The notes beneath the pieces were generated by a model. The model made no database searches, was not told where the DNA came from, and worked only from the letters and a program-made list of their open reading frames with translations. Positions 1 to 12,851 of a stretch of 64,000 nt of DNA are shown here, in pieces. Position 1 is the first letter of the stretch; each line of letters begins with the position of its first letter. The position numbers and the translations under genes are program-made. The stretch comes from Sphagnum compactum (lineage: Eukaryota > Bryophyta > Sphagnopsida > Sphagnales), in the NCBI GenBank assembly GCA_965153455.1, contig OZ234494.1:4092001-4156000 (forward strand), given 5' to 3'.

Positions 1-655
1 TCGACTTGCAGTGCAAAAAAGTTCTTGAATATTAAATGATTTCTTCACTGAAAATTAAATTAGATTGTAGCTGAAAATTTTGGAAGAATTGGAATGTGCC
101 TTTGGTGTCGTTGGAAAGATCTTGATGAGCAAGATTTAATGGAATTTATTTGGAAAGATTTGGATTGAGAATGTGGGAGATATTGATTTTCAAGTGATTT
201 ATGAACATTCTCAAATATATTTCACCATGCAAAAATATAATCTTCAAAAAATCCTCTAAAAGAAACCAAAACCCTTCAAGGTATTATAACTCTATAACTA
301 AATCTCACAACCCAAAATCTCAATTTTTCGGAAATCCTCATATGTATAAAAAATATACCTATTATTATTATCTAGGGGGGCCAAAATGCCTTAAGCTACT
401 ATACTCTATAATAAATCTAAACACAATATCCTTGCCTTGGTAGTAGGCAAGACCAACAAAAAGCCAAAAAACTAATTAAATGACACTAACAAATAAGTAC
501 AACTAGTAAACTTACATACAAAGACATCGGGCAATAATGGCTATCTTCAAAATTAAAAGTACTGGGCTAAATTGGCTTTTGGCCCAGTATTTTCTGCATC
601 TGTAAGAGCATTTCAAGCATGGCGTAATTTCACATGCAAATTAGGTCAGAGTCTC
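1..655. other. AT-rich intergenic DNA
   Basis: No gene is supported here. The short open frames are AT-rich and resemble no protein family I know. Around 555-610 a stretch containing 'ggcttttggcccagtatttt' and 'agagcatttc' weakly resembles the interior and end of the transposon-like repeat at 12852-13220, so a badly decayed copy is possible. Confidence 0.5.
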
Positions 656-659
656 TAAT

Positions 660-879
660 GGTGTCATTCACACTTGATGTTAAATCAATGTTAATTGAAA
701 ATCTAGGTGGCATCCTAGGTGGCACCCAATGTTAAATGGGGTCATAGCTTAATGTTAAGTGAATGTTAGTTTAACATAAAATCTTCACCATGAGTAGTAA
801 AGTTTAATTCTTAAATGACTAGTATGGTGTTAAGGAACTCAACACTAGAGTCCCTAACATCATCAAGTGTGAATGCACC
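660..879 (+). mobile_element. MITE copy A, about 220 bp
   Basis: A non-coding element begins GGTGTCATTCACACTTGATG and ends CATCAAGTGTGAATGCACC, so its ends are inverted repeats of about 20 bp. The interior is AT-rich and contains the doubled motif 'ctaggtggca'. The reverse complement of the whole element recurs 29 bp downstream. Size, terminal inverted repeats and lack of an ORF fit a miniature inverted-repeat transposable element. The superfamily cannot be assigned because no clear target-site duplication was read. Confidence 0.75.
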
Positions 880-908
880 TTAAGTGAAATACGTAAATAC
901 CTAGTAAA

Positions 909-1139
909 GGTGCGTTTGCACTTGGTGTTTAAGGACTCTAGTGTTGAGTCCCCTAACATCATCATGTTAGTCATTTAGAACTTAAAACTAGGTACCATAA
1001 ATGATAATTTTATGTTAAGCTAACATTCACTTAACATAAATTAAGCTATCACCTATTTAACATTGCATATATGCCACATAGGGTGCCACCTAGATTTTTC
1101 ATTTAATAACACTGACTTAACATCAAGTGTGAATGCACC
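909..1139 (-). mobile_element. MITE copy B, inverted relative to copy A
   Basis: Read on the minus strand this is the same element as 660-879. Both share the terminal repeat (GGTG..CATTCACACTTGATGTTA), the 'ctaggtggca' block, 'taagtgaatgttag', and 'ctcaacactagagtcc'. The copies differ by scattered substitutions and small indels. With copy A it forms a large foldback with arms of about 220 bp and a 29-bp spacer. Confidence 0.75.
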
Positions 1140-1392
1140 ACCATAAGTAGCCTCTAGTTGAAGTGAGAGCATCAAATTTCTTTCTGAAGGAAGTACACTA
1201 ACAATGAATATGAAGCATGTTCTCCATAAGGGCCTTTCAAAACTAATGAATCAACAAAGTGTACAACTTTCTGCAATTCAAGTTTTAACTCATCATTGTT
1301 TCTTCTCTCCAGAAAGAGCTACTTTTTTTGGGTCCCCATGAAAAGCTTGTTCCTTCTGTTTTAACCCCTGACTAGATCAACTTTACCTACCT

Positions 1393-1410
1393 AGGGTTTA
1401 GGGTTTAGGG
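1393..1410 (+). repeat. Interstitial telomere-like repeat (TTTAGGG)n
   Basis: Two to three units of the plant telomere heptamer TTTAGGG. Far too short for a chromosome end; telo-like motifs of this length are scattered in plant genomes, and others lie at 40196, 46201-46445 and 52231 in this window. Confidence 0.8.
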
Positions 1411-1560
1411 TACAATAAGCTTTAGCAGAACATAATGGGGAAGGTTCAAAAGGAGAAGGTGCCAGGGTCACAAAATGATGTTTGCATTTATGCTTGTGCA
1501 GTGTACCTACTAGATACCATAATAATAGATAGTACCATGGCAGGTTCAATATTTCAGTGT

Positions 1561-1562
1561 CC

Positions 1563-1610
<48 letters not shown>
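1561..1610 (+). repeat. (ACAT)n/(AT)n microsatellite
   Basis: About seven ACAT units followed by alternating AT and ACAT. It is a simple-sequence repeat, and the weak open frames crossing it come from the repeat. Confidence 0.9.
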
Positions 1611-1611
<1 letters not shown>

Positions 1612-2250
1612 ATATTTTATTTTGAAGAATCCATGTCTTTAAATATAATATTCCAGAATATTCCAAATTGTTATCTATATTCAATCACAATTTATTTTTT
1701 CTTTGAATAATAACATTTTCCAAAAATAATCTGCATTTCTGAAAATAATACAATTAGTGTAAAAGCAAGCTGCCAAGTAGTGTTTTTGGTTTTCCACAAA
1801 TTTTTGTCTATTTTTCAACCAGAAATTTGGGAACTTTTGGGAATTTTTCGAAAATTATAAACTAAACTAATTTTGCCTTTGGGGGGGGGGGGGGGGGTGT
1901 GGGGGGGAGAAATTAGTCAAAAAAATTATTTTGCAAAATTGAAAAAGAAAAGAAAATAAAAAACCCCCCTGATGCCAAGGTACTACAGTATAATAACAAG
2001 AAAACATATGTGGAGAATTGAGATGCGACATTTGTAGAATTAAAAATAAATAAAAATATTTTGGGAATTAATATTTGCTGATTAAAAAATAATAATTGCT
2101 AGATTGCATTCTACATTTTACATTTCCAGTATGTGGCACAAAATATAGAAGGATGCTTAAATCTGTTTTACTGTTATAAGTTGTTTATAACAACCAGATT
2201 TGTCTTAATCCTATTATGGGTGATCACCACTTGAGCTATATCACAAAATT

Positions 2251-2252
<2 letters not shown>

Positions 2253-2304
<52 letters not shown>
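2253..2304 (+). repeat. Poly(A) tract of 52 bases
   Basis: An uninterrupted run of 52 A residues. It might mark the 3' end of an old retrotransposed element on the plus strand, but no such element is recognisable upstream. The length may also be imprecise in assembly. Confidence 0.9.
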
Positions 2305-2305
<1 letters not shown>

Positions 2306-3539
2306 ACCCATCGAAAAATAGAAACTATAGGATGGATGGATGATGGATGATCTCAGTTTGAATTTGCAATCATGTACTCCTAGTGCTTTCAATGAGTCTG
2401 AAGGTCCCAAAAAAATCTTGATGAAATCACTTGTCATCAATTTTGTCCTCGACAAAATCCTTCTCGGGATTTCGAACGTTTTGCTAAAATATTGCAATGT
2501 TCCTGACTGAATACATACATAATAGACAAACAAATAAAGACATTTTCATGTTTCTTTCCCTTGCTTGCATGTTAGTTTTCACATTGACAAAAATGAATAA
2601 TTAATTTTTAAAAATAAAATTAATTATTTTTTTCAAATTTGAAATTATTATTATTATTATTATTTCCATGATCTACTATGATATTGTCATATGAGTGATA
2701 AAATTATTTAGAGTGTAACTTATCATAATTATGATGATTTTCAACATGTCAACTTCATATTTTCACACAAATTCGTTTCATTCTTTTGACGATTATTTAA
2801 TGATGAAATTGACCATAGGGTAAGGTATATACGGTGAAAGGCTATTTAAATTTCCCAACCTGGTCCAATCATTGTGTTTGGGTCAATTAGAAATGGTCAC
2901 TTGTTTTTACGGGGCTTTTTGGAGATCGTTGTATTGTGTAAAAAATTATAGCTTCAAATTTCAAACCTTTTTTCACACTATTTGAAGGTTGTATTCCTCC
3001 AAAATATAACGTATGTTCTACTTGTGAAATTGCCATGGACTTGCTTTTAGTGTGTCTTCACTATTAGAACAATGAAACGATTGACATTTGTAATGTGCAT
3101 TAGAATGATGGCTAGTCCTTATAATGTTTCATCTTGTAATCTGCTTGTAATCATGGAGCTATTGCTCTAACACTTGATTCATAGTTTAGCGATGATTAAC
3201 GACAACAAAGAAGATCAATTTGCCTTTGATCTAATAATATAGGCAAATGTTGAGGTCCACAATAGACAACACAATAGGCCAAGGTGATGATGACACATAG
3301 GAAGAATTTAAAAGCTAGGAGATTTACGAATCCAACACAATTACTTTGTATATTGTCCTGTTTATGACAATCAACTATTTCACAAACATTATAGAATGTG
3401 TTGTTTGTTTGTTTCTTTGCATAATGTAATTTGTATGCAATCATGATTCTTATTTTGTCTAAAATCATGATGATTATATGATAAATTGTTGGTGTACCTA
3501 CATTGCAAAAATGCATAATGACGATTTAGATGATGGCTA

Positions 3540-4330
3540 ATGGGCTAACAACAAATGCATTGGACAAGTTTTGTAGGCTACCATAATCAATGACCATGGA
3601 GAGTTTAGAACATTTTGTGAGAACAATTTGGGAGCTTTTCAAACCAACCTACTTGCGGCAACAAACATGCACTAATTTGGAACAATAGCTGGAAATCAAA
3701 ACAATAAGAAAGTTTCCCAAGATGTTTGCCTTGATTACAATCACTACCATTGAACAAATCATCATGTAGCATGGTAAGGCCAATTCATTAATGAAAACAA
3801 AAACAAATCTATTATCTTAGAGGATGTCATAAATCAAAGACATTGGATATGACATTGCATTTTGGTCTTCTTTAATTTAATAATGATACCAATGTTTTGG
3901 ACAAATCATTCTTAGTTGTTGATTTGTTGAGGGGCAAAAGTAATGACCTCAAGGCTTTTTGTGGTCAATGGTTTGTTGATCATCAACATTATCTATTCAT
4001 TAACAAATTCTACCCCAAGTGATTGATTTTTGTGGAAACAATTCATGAACCATAAGGGGAGAAACACCTATTCTTTGTAGTTGTTCAAAAGACAATATGC
4101 AAAGATGATGAAAGGTGCTTCAAAGTGTTACAATCACAATTTGCAATTGTGCAAAATCCAACTGAGCAACAAAAAAGAAATGTCATTTCAAACATTTTTC
4201 ATGCTTGTGTGATTGTTCAAAACACAATTACAATGGATGAAGACATTATGGACTTGGAGCCATGTTTTTCCAAAGGTAGTTGTTCATTTAGATGCATGCT
4301 ATCATTTGAAGATATTTTACAATGCATATA
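3540..4330 (+). pseudogene. Decayed PIF/Harbinger (plant_tran type) transposase
   Basis: Three-frame reading of the plus strand gives broken pieces in the order of a PIF/Harbinger DDE nuclease. A segment like 'FNNDTNVLDKSFLVVDLL' (near 3880-3930) corresponds to the family's 'SNNDINVL..SPVF' stretch. A segment ending 'HEP*GEKHLFFVVVQK' follows, then the C-terminal block 'CFKVLQSQFAIVQNP' and 'IFHACVIVQNTI' at 4110-4240, matching the conserved 'FGVLQARFAIVRGP...IMTACVIMHNMI'. Stops and frameshifts interrupt it throughout, so it cannot encode active protein. Family knowledge: these enzymes cut and paste elements with short inverted ends at TTA/TAA targets. The element's ends were not identified. 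Confidence rests on the C-terminal block, which is characteristic. Confidence 0.75.
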
Positions 4331-7300
4331 AAAAATTGAAGATATAGACTCTAAAAGGCAACAATCATTTTGATTGAATAAAATTGCTCACAATTTGCTT
4401 TAACCTATTGCATTTATTTAATCAACTTTTGTTTTATTCTATTGAAGTATGTGAATCAATTACTACAATCAAATTATTTATGTGGATTTTTCATTAGTGT
4501 TAATAGTGGTGCTCATTAGAGTCAACATTGCCCACCAAATAATTTATAGCTTCGAATATCGTAGTTATGAAATATATAAAAATGTTTGTTGTTACTATGT
4601 CATGGTTGTTGTTCCTATTGTTATTCTCATGTTATTTATTGTTACCATCATTGCCCATGTTCACATGTCTTCACACTCTTGTAACTTGCAAGGGTAGATG
4701 ATGGTCAATGTATATTGTGTGAAAATAAAAGGCAAATCTATAAAGGTTTTTTTTGCTTGAGTTCATTAGTCAAATATTGTGTAATGCAAGGGTGCGGTTC
4801 ATAAAACAAGCTGATAAAATGGCTAACATTACAATTTACCATTTTATGAACATTTACAACGAACGGGGGAAATGTTTTTATACCACAATCGCATGATTTC
4901 ATAGTCTTTGTTGCAACCCTTCCTTTGAGGTTGCAATAATAAGCAAGAACACAAATGGACCCAAATAAAAATAAAGTGAATGCATGACTTCAAATGAATC
5001 AATTTTTACTGAGGCTTCAAACAAAGCACCATAATGTCAATAAAGATATTGATCGACCTTTTTTTTAAATAGGGGAAAATATCACAACCCTAACTTGGGT
5101 GCATGATCAATTCCCAAGATGAGGAATAAAGTGCCTTTCCCATGACGAAAAGGAGTGAAATGCTTCCAAGTGGGTGGGCCAAATGGTGTATTTACATTGT
5201 TAAAATTTCCATATTTATGGACGGGATTTTGAGACAAATAACACTTTATGTTGGATGTGGCAAACATCGATAGAGGCCCCTATAGGAGGGGGTGGAGATG
5301 ATCCTATTGTTTGGATGGTGGAATCATTAAGGGAATTAATGTCTTTGACTAAATGAAGGTGTAATGTATCTAACAACATTGTTATGTTGATTTAGATTGT
5401 GCTTCAAGTGCAACCTTACAATCTTTCTCAAGCTTGTGTTATACAACCTATGCATCTTTTGTACTTTAATTAAACATAATTTTTTAAGGATTGTGCACAC
5501 CTTGTGTTGTGAAATGCTAAATAACACTACTAATATTTAATCATGACATCATATGATTATTTAACATATCAAATGTTAGCTATTATTATGGATGTTATTC
5601 AACATCGTCATGTCCATTCACAATTGATGTCACAATTGTCATGACTAATATATGATGGTAAAAATAAACATTAATATATTACTAAGAAGTGTTCATAACA
5701 TCTTTTTCATGTTATGTCTCTTCCTTATCTTTTGTGCCTCCCTCTCCGTGCCATCTTTTTCTTTGCATGTGTTTGTAATTGTGTTTATTTTTTACAGTTA
5801 TGTTTCAAAATTAGAAAATGACATTGTGACGATTTTGTTTTTCCCTAGAAAAAAGATTGATAGTCCAATTACTTCATCACCTCCATCAAGTACACGCATG
5901 GTTTCTTCATTGTTCTTGGGTTTTTTTTAATCTAATTTTTCTTATCAAATGAAAATGAACCAAAGGATAAGTTGATTATATCATTAGGAGTGGAAGATTT
6001 TACAAATGAAGTTTTATAAAGATCTATTTCTTATAACAAAACCATGAATATTGTCCATGTGACATTTCCTCAAGGGATAATATTATATATTACCAATATA
6101 TATGTTTTAAACTTTAACTCCTATGCTAATTGAAAAACTAGACATATACATTGCCCTCTCCCCCTATTTGGATGTGAACATTGTACCTAGTAAATTGGTT
6201 GACAAAATTGACATGCATTGAAGGTGTAAGGATCATTTGTGGTCTAATTCTATTTTCAAAACAGTTTTCAACATTATCATTTCAAATTTGGACAAATTAT
6301 AAAGATTTTTTTTGGGTTAAATTTGAATAATCTTTTTACGGTAGTTGCTGATGAAGAACAAAAACATTGTCACCATATTTTTAAAAAATAAATTGAAAAA
6401 AGATTATAACATGTTTTATTCTAAATGTTCATCCACACATAAGGTGAAGGTTTAAATAAAATATAGGGATTGACATTGTTAAATTACCCCTATTCAATCA
6501 TTTCCCAAAAAATTACCAAATTTGTAACTTAATAATTTCACATATGTGTTCACACCTAATGTTAGGTCAACTTGATTAAGCTTAAGAATTTTTAATATAT
6601 TCCATTATTTCCATACATGGATCTAGTGTTATCACAATGTTTGTCAATAATTCATCACTTTTATGATGAGTCTTGTCTTCCAATGTTGTAGTCATCTACA
6701 ATTTTTTTAATCATTGTGATTGGTGTCCACTTTGATTTTTATGATTCATTTTGTTGTTCATTTTGAAATTCTTTTTTTTTTCACCATGTTGTCAAGTTGC
6801 ACATTAGGGCTAATCATGAGGATATTGCCTTCTTGATAAAACTCGTGTTATTATTTTGAACATCATAAATGGTTTATACTGCGATGTTCAAATTTTTCTT
6901 GCAAATTTTGATTTATATATTTTTTGTTGCAACTAACATGTAGTTTTTTTACAATTAAAAAAAAATCCTCATAACCATAAAGTAGCTTATATCCTAGGGA
7001 TCTTAATAATATCCAAAATTAAACAATGGGTTAAACCAAGGTGGATTGTATAATTTTTTATCTTTTCAATAATTGAATACAATTTGATGAATATTGGCTC
7101 AAAACTTTTCACATGACCAAGTTCATATAATGTTCAATGTGGCTTATCAATTGATGCATTTGAATAAAAAACAAGATATAAGATATGGGTTTACATTGGT
7201 TGTGGAAGTTTGTGTAGTCTATGCCATATACATATTAACATAAGGTGCAAAACATGTTAAAATGCAATGAACTTTTTGATACAAGTAGATCCATGGTTTT

Positions 7301-9490
7301 CTTTATCATTTGAAAGGTGATAAAGTAGTCAATGTGGTTTTCCAAAAATGATTATGTGGTTCATTGGTAAAAAAAATGGAAGTAATCATGTCTAGAGATA
7401 CAAGAGCTTTTATGGTCTTTTAAACATCCAAAAGGCCATAGATGGAATTCATTTTCCAATAGTTAAACCATTAAGTCCATTCAATCAAGATTAGTGATGT
7501 CAAAAAAGTTGCCAATATAATGTGGTTTGTTGAAATATATTTAACAACATTTTTGGGGTGAAATTTCACCAAATCTCAACCTAAAAGATATGATTGGCAC
7601 CTATACAAAGGATGTTCCATGGAAAACATAGCCCAAATTTGCTAGATTTTTAATTTTTTTTTCCAAATCATTAGATTTGATAATAAGTTCTAGTAGGTGG
7701 CCAAGAATATAGAATTTTTATTGTTTATTTTCTATTTTCATGTTTAATATGCAACCAAATTTGGTTAAATTGTCTTATGGTTGATTGCTACCTGAGCTAA
7801 AGCACAAAATTCAAAAATAAAAAATTGGTACTTATTGATAGAAATCAAATTTTTGACCTTTAATTTACATGTATCTTAAAAAACGTGAACATTTGTCCTT
7901 TGTGTACATCCTTCCAATAATGTGCATGTGAATTCATACATTGTTTGAACCATTTTGTTTTCGCATGTTAATTTTGGTGGTTTTCATTTAAAGCTATTCA
8001 ACATGTTTTTAAAATATTTTTTTTCATTAGGAAAAAATGCTCTTGAATTTTGAGGTTTGTCATTTGAATCTTATGTATGGATGCCACAAATCATTTCATT
8101 ACATTTTGACAATAGTAAGAAATGTGGTTCAATTCATCACATATTTCATTGGGTTCTCCAATGAAATAAGACTCATTTTGATGCATTGGAATCAATCCCC
8201 CACTTACAAAGATTGGGGACCAATTGCTACAAACAAGGTGAAGGTGCATAGTTCATTTAAGTGAGTTTAGGGCCATTGTCCTTGGACCTTGTTCATAACA
8301 AATGACTTGACCTAACTTGATTCCATTATTTTCAAAAGTTGCATGTCCAATAATATACGGTTCCTTCTTCAAAACATTAACTAAAGAATTTGAATTCCAT
8401 AACATTTAACTTTGTCGAAAAATCATCTTTCTTCGCATCTATTAAAGCCCTAAGCTTACATGGTTCTTCAAATTTTTGTTGCACGTCAAATTTGAAGCAA
8501 GTACTTGAATGACTTGCCCATTGTTTTAAACACTCATAGAAATTATCCTATTAGTGTTCTATGACCTATTAGTGGTGGCCACACATTTTCATTTCCGTTC
8601 TTTTAAACATTTATCATGATGTAAGATTTGTTGCTATGTAGAATTGATGTAATAAATGAATGCAAAGGTTGGCATACAACTTGTTTTCAATGGAAAAAAA
8701 TTCACTCAAATATGTGTTTCCTCTAATCATTTCAAAGACTAGTATCGTACAATACTAGAGCAATATATTTACAAGCCATATAGTAGTAGAGTCATCCATA
8801 GTGTAGTGTAGATAGAATGTGGAAGGAATGATGAGTGCAGGTGAACACGATGATGAAATGCAAATTGAATGTGGTGACGGTGAAATAATGAGGCAAGCCT
8901 CAAGGACGGTGGTTATTCATTTGACTTCAAACTTGGTTCACCATTGATGTCATGAGACATTTGGGTCCTAATGGTTTCACAATAGAAGTTATGTTGCAGT
9001 TGTGTGAGGGTTCTGGTGCTGTGTTTTCCTTACTTTACGGATAACTCCATTGCTGCATGTTTTTGCAGACCCAACAAGTGACATGTGCATTTGAAACATC
9101 AAGTGTATTCAGTATCAGAGAACATCTCCATATTCTTTATCAAATTCCGAATGCTGAAAACTCATGATATTGTACCCAAAGCAATGCTCAAAGCTTGTTT
9201 TTTCATGATTGCATTAGATGGTTAATGCCACCATCATCCCCTTTCAGTCATTTTGTCGGTGTGAAAATTTCCCCAAAATTTGAAAAACTTCAAAACTTTT
9301 TGCCAACATTTAACTCAGATTTTGTTTTGGTAGCATCTTTTCTTAAATGGTTTTTTATTTAAGACATATGCTAGTAACTTGTTGTCATATACTACTAAAT
9401 GCTTCTTGGGATGCTCATGTTGCTAGATTCCTCAATTGGGTTTAGGGCTCACTACTAATGCAACAGCAGAAAATTGTTCACAAATTTATA
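4331..9490. other. Gene-free AT-rich DNA, probably decayed transposons
   Basis: No exon-like sequence, RNA gene or recognisable domain was found. The open frames are short, AT-rich and rich in low-complexity residues. Scattered phrases such as 'gattgctacctgagctaaagcacaaaattc' (7780) resemble sequences near 2220 and 12640 ('gat.accacttgagctatatcacaaaattgc'), so an old dispersed repeat family is present, but its limits could not be drawn. Confidence 0.5.
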
Positions 9491-9493
9491 AAA

Positions 9494-9496
9494 TAA

Positions 9497-9527
<31 letters not shown>

Positions 9528-9528
9528 A
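9494..9528 (+). repeat. (AAAT)n microsatellite
   Basis: Eight to nine uninterrupted AAAT units, followed by an A-rich stretch. Simple-sequence repeat only. Confidence 0.9.
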
Positions 9529-9913
9529 AAGAAAAAAAAAGACCCTTTTGCAACAAAATTCACTAAAGAATCATATTGGGGCTCTCCTCATTGAATGTGT
9601 CATGGATCCTTAGGTTATACCACACTACTGGTATGATGGTTATCTAAATGCTTATTCTGCCTATTTTGTCAGAAAATGTTTTTACTAGCTCTCAGTAGTT
9701 ATTATTAGTATTATTTATCACACCCAGCATGCACTGTTTTGGTCAGAAAGTGAGGATTACTATAGCACAAGAGATGGAGATGATGATGAATGAATACTTG
9801 CCTCTTCTTTGGAGCCTGACAAGGTTGGACTTTGATTGTTGCAATTTGATCTAGTTGCTTTGAATCAATGCTTCAGTGAAAAAGTCTGTTTCCAACAATT
9901 GGGTCTCAAAAAC

Positions 9914-9980
9914 AAGTAGAAGAAGAAGAAGAAGAAGAAGTAGTAGTAGTAGTAGTAGGAGTGGGAGTAGTAGTAGTAGT
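9914..9980 (+). repeat. (AGA)n(AGT)n compound trinucleotide repeat
   Basis: Runs of AGA and then AGT/AGG units. A 94-codon frame across it reads as Arg-rich then Ser-rich peptide purely because of the repeat. No start context, splice sites or homology support a gene. Confidence 0.85.
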
Positions 9981-10469
9981 TGTTGTAATAGAAGAGTATT
10001 ACAATGCAACAAGCTTACATTGTTCATTTTTTTCTCAACTTTCCATTCCTTTTGCAGGAGTGTATTTACAGCCCAGAATCTGATGACCTTGTATGGTTGC
10101 TTTTTTTCTTCTTTTTTTTTTGGTAATCAACCAACACTCAGTGAAAAGCTTGTTGTGTAGATTTAGGCCGAGCATTAGTGATGCATGTACATACGGCAAT
10201 GCAAAAAGCTCGAGGAGTAGGGTATTTTACAAACCTTCCACTCCTTTTTCTATTCTCGATGAAGTTAATAATCACCGACTTTCCAGTTTTTCCAGGCAAC
10301 ATTTTAAACCCCAGATCATGATTGTACTTGTGAAATGCAAATTCAACATTGACCATATAAAGCATAGATAGGGTCCTTCCCAAACCAGCACACACACTGG
10401 TACATTCGCATCTTTGAGTGAGGCCTCTTAGTTGCCATAGTAAGCTCAAAATATGTAAATTTAGTATAG

Positions 10470-10575
10470 GAGAAGGGCCTGAGTACAGGCTCTTCCGTGA
10501 TTTGAGATCTGTGCCTGAGGCCGGTAAGAGAGCTGAAAATACAAAGGAAAAATCCAGGCAGTTCTTTATGACTAT
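10470..10575 (+). repeat. Dispersed repeat, copy 1 (second copy at 45420-45660)
   Basis: The segment around 'ggtaagagagctgaaaatac' and 'aaaggaaaaatccaggcag' recurs at 45570-45640 as 'ggtaagggagctgaaactac' and 'aaaggaaaaaatccaggga'. The preceding 'ctcttccgtgatttgaga' resembles 'ttcttccgtaatccgaga' at 45420. The GC-richer composition stands out from the surroundings, suggesting a transposon end or LTR piece. No coding capacity. Confidence 0.6.
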
Positions 10576-10705
10576 GTAATCACTTTGTCAAGTCATGATT
10601 TAGACTAGACGATTAGACTATTTTGATTAGATAAGATTTAGACTATGTAATCACTTTGTCAAGTATTGATTTAGACTATGTAATCAATTTGTCAAGGACG
10701 CAATG
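10560..10705 (+). repeat. Imperfect tandem repeat, 'actatgtaatcactttgtca'
   Basis: Three imperfect copies of a block with 'gatttagactatgtaatcac' and 'tttgtcaag' lie within 145 bp. It looks like local duplication; no gene is associated. Confidence 0.7.
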
Positions 10706-10709
10706 ACTA

Positions 10710-12850
10710 GCAAAAGTGATTACACATTCTAAATCTTGTTGTGGATTTGTTAGATTGCTTCATTGGTGTTCATGGCACAATTTTTCACTATTGGTAATTG
10801 GCTAGATTATGTAATTTGTCCACTTGCTGTGTTAATCATGGTTTCTCACTTTTTAAAGTCACACTTACAAGTTTATGAACAAGGCTTGGGATATGTAAAT
10901 AAATAATAATTGATGTGAAAAATATTAATGTAGACTTAAATACGTAGTATGAGTGGGGATGCTCTAAACGTATGATATTTTTAACATTTAAATAGAGGTC
11001 CTTAGTTGTAAGGTAGATAGGTTTTGGTTCCCCCAAACACCTTCATTTGTTCTCTCTTTTTAAAAAATGAAGTCCTTAGATGTGTTTATTGCCAAAAAAT
11101 ATAAACATAAAATCATGAACCTTAAATTATGCAAAATGTGTATGAATAATGAAGAGCTGCCAGAAAAAAAAGGGAAAGAAAAGAGCATAAAATGAAAACC
11201 CAAGTTTGGTAACTGGGAGTGGTCCAGGAAACTATCATCACAAAGCTATTGCAGTTCTAAGGTGTGTCACAGTTTATGATACCATACCAATGGATAGTAT
11301 ACAGGTTCAACTTGAACTTTGTATCTGTATTGATAAACACAATGGAAGGAATTTTGATTTCACTCCAATTAACTGTTAGGAGCTCAATTGTTTAGAAATC
11401 TGATAGGGTCAGCTCAAAAAAATTTCTTTTTTTGCAACCCATCCTTTTGACATTCACAATTGTTCAAAAATTCGGCATGCATAAACTATAAACCCTAACC
11501 TCCTAAAGAGGTCAGCTCAAAACTTTCATGTTTTCCAATCCATGCATTTGACAATTATTGACAACGAACATAAATGACATCTATATATTAAGGAAGGTTG
11601 TTTGTTCGTTTTGTTTGTTTGTTTGTCATGTTTAGATCTCCCAAACCATTGCGCTCTTAGTCCCATTGGAAAGCTTTCAATGAGTGAAAGTGTTTACTAA
11701 TTTTTTTTTTTGATGAGTGAGATTTCTTGGTGGCAAGTTTGTAGATTTTAGACCTAAAATGGAGAAGATATTGAATTTTGAGTAATTTTCATCACAAGAA
11801 ATCAATTTAATTTAATTTAATTTCCCCCCCCCCACAAATGGGGTCTATCATTAAGGCCATGTTCACACTTGGAATAGTTACATAATCATGTACAAAGTTG
11901 GGCCAATGACACAAGTCACCCTAGTGTCAAATTTATTCTTAAAAAAAACAGTTTGTTTGTTGTGTTTGTCATGTTGAGATCTCCCAAACCATAAGGCCCC
12001 AATGCCATGATTTTGGTACTGTTGGAAAAGCCCTCAATAAGTAGGGGTGCATCAAGATGATTTTGTAATGTTTAAATGAATTCAATAAAATCAAAACTGA
12101 AGCTTTTAGAGAAATTGGGGGAGTGTTCTTGATATTCTTGGAGAGCCATCAATGAGTTGGTTTTTGTGGAGGTGATTTCATAAATTTTTAGACCGTGTGC
12201 ACAAGAGACATTGAGTTTTGAGTAAAATTTTTTTCATTGAGAATTGCATAAATATTCATAATTCAAATTTTAATCAAAATTGGATTTCAGACTTAGGCTA
12301 AAGAAGGTTTACCATTTTCCCTTCCAAAATTGATTCAATTGCTGCATTGGCATAAACTAGCTTAGCATGGATGAATCCTGGTCTTGCTTGTTGAATATCA
12401 TCCTTCTTTTTTCTTTTTTTCTCTTTGGGTGTGTTTTTGTCACTGTGTGTCAAAAAAAAATCCAATGTAACATGCACAAAGGATTCTCTGTAGAAAAATG
12501 CACCCCAAGTTGTCAGATTTTAAAGGAAAAAAATTCAGGAACAATGCTTAGACAGTAGGTTCCAGCAGGTTGCTGAAATATAAGTAGGGTTCTTAAATTT
12601 TCTACTTTCCTATTGCCAAAATTGGCTAATTCCTCTTGTGGATGATTGCCAGTGTGGCTATATCACAGAATGGGAAAAAAAGAAACCCGTGATGTTGCCC
12701 CCTTGTCTGCTGCAACAACACAAAAGCTCAGAAAACAATGTGAACTTTTGTACTTCCTTTGCTTCACATGAGATTGCAGTCCTCTTTCACTGTGTGTACA
12801 CGTCTACGACACCTCCTCTTGCAGCTAGCTAGCTAGCTAGCCAACTCTTA
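10710..12850. other. AT-rich intergenic DNA with duplicated segments
   Basis: No gene recognised. Two related segments (about 11600-11690 and 11950-12040) share a GTTT-rich stretch, 'gtcatgtt.agatctcccaaacca' and 'ttggaaa', so the region contains an old duplication. An isolated 'gtggggatgctct' at 10953 matches the inverted end of the element at 12852-13220. An AGCT run occurs at 12823-12840. Confidence 0.5.
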
Positions 12851-12851
12851 C

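Larger units (their letters stand above)
1140..3539. other. AT-rich intergenic DNA with simple repeats
   Basis: No gene seen. It holds a telomere-like run (1393-1410), an ACAT/AT microsatellite (1561-1610), a G-rich tract (about 1880-1907) and a long A tract (2253-2304). The apparent 119-codon minus frame over 2174-2533 owes much of its length to the A tract read as poly-Phe and is not a credible gene. Confidence 0.6.

Noticed and set aside
2174-2533. A 119-codon minus-strand protein
   Set aside because: Seventeen or so of its residues are Phe encoded by a 52-base A tract, and the rest resembles nothing.
9876-10160. Arg/Ser-rich 94-codon protein (SR-like)
   Set aside because: The composition comes entirely from the AGA/AGT microsatellite; no RRM or flanking exons.
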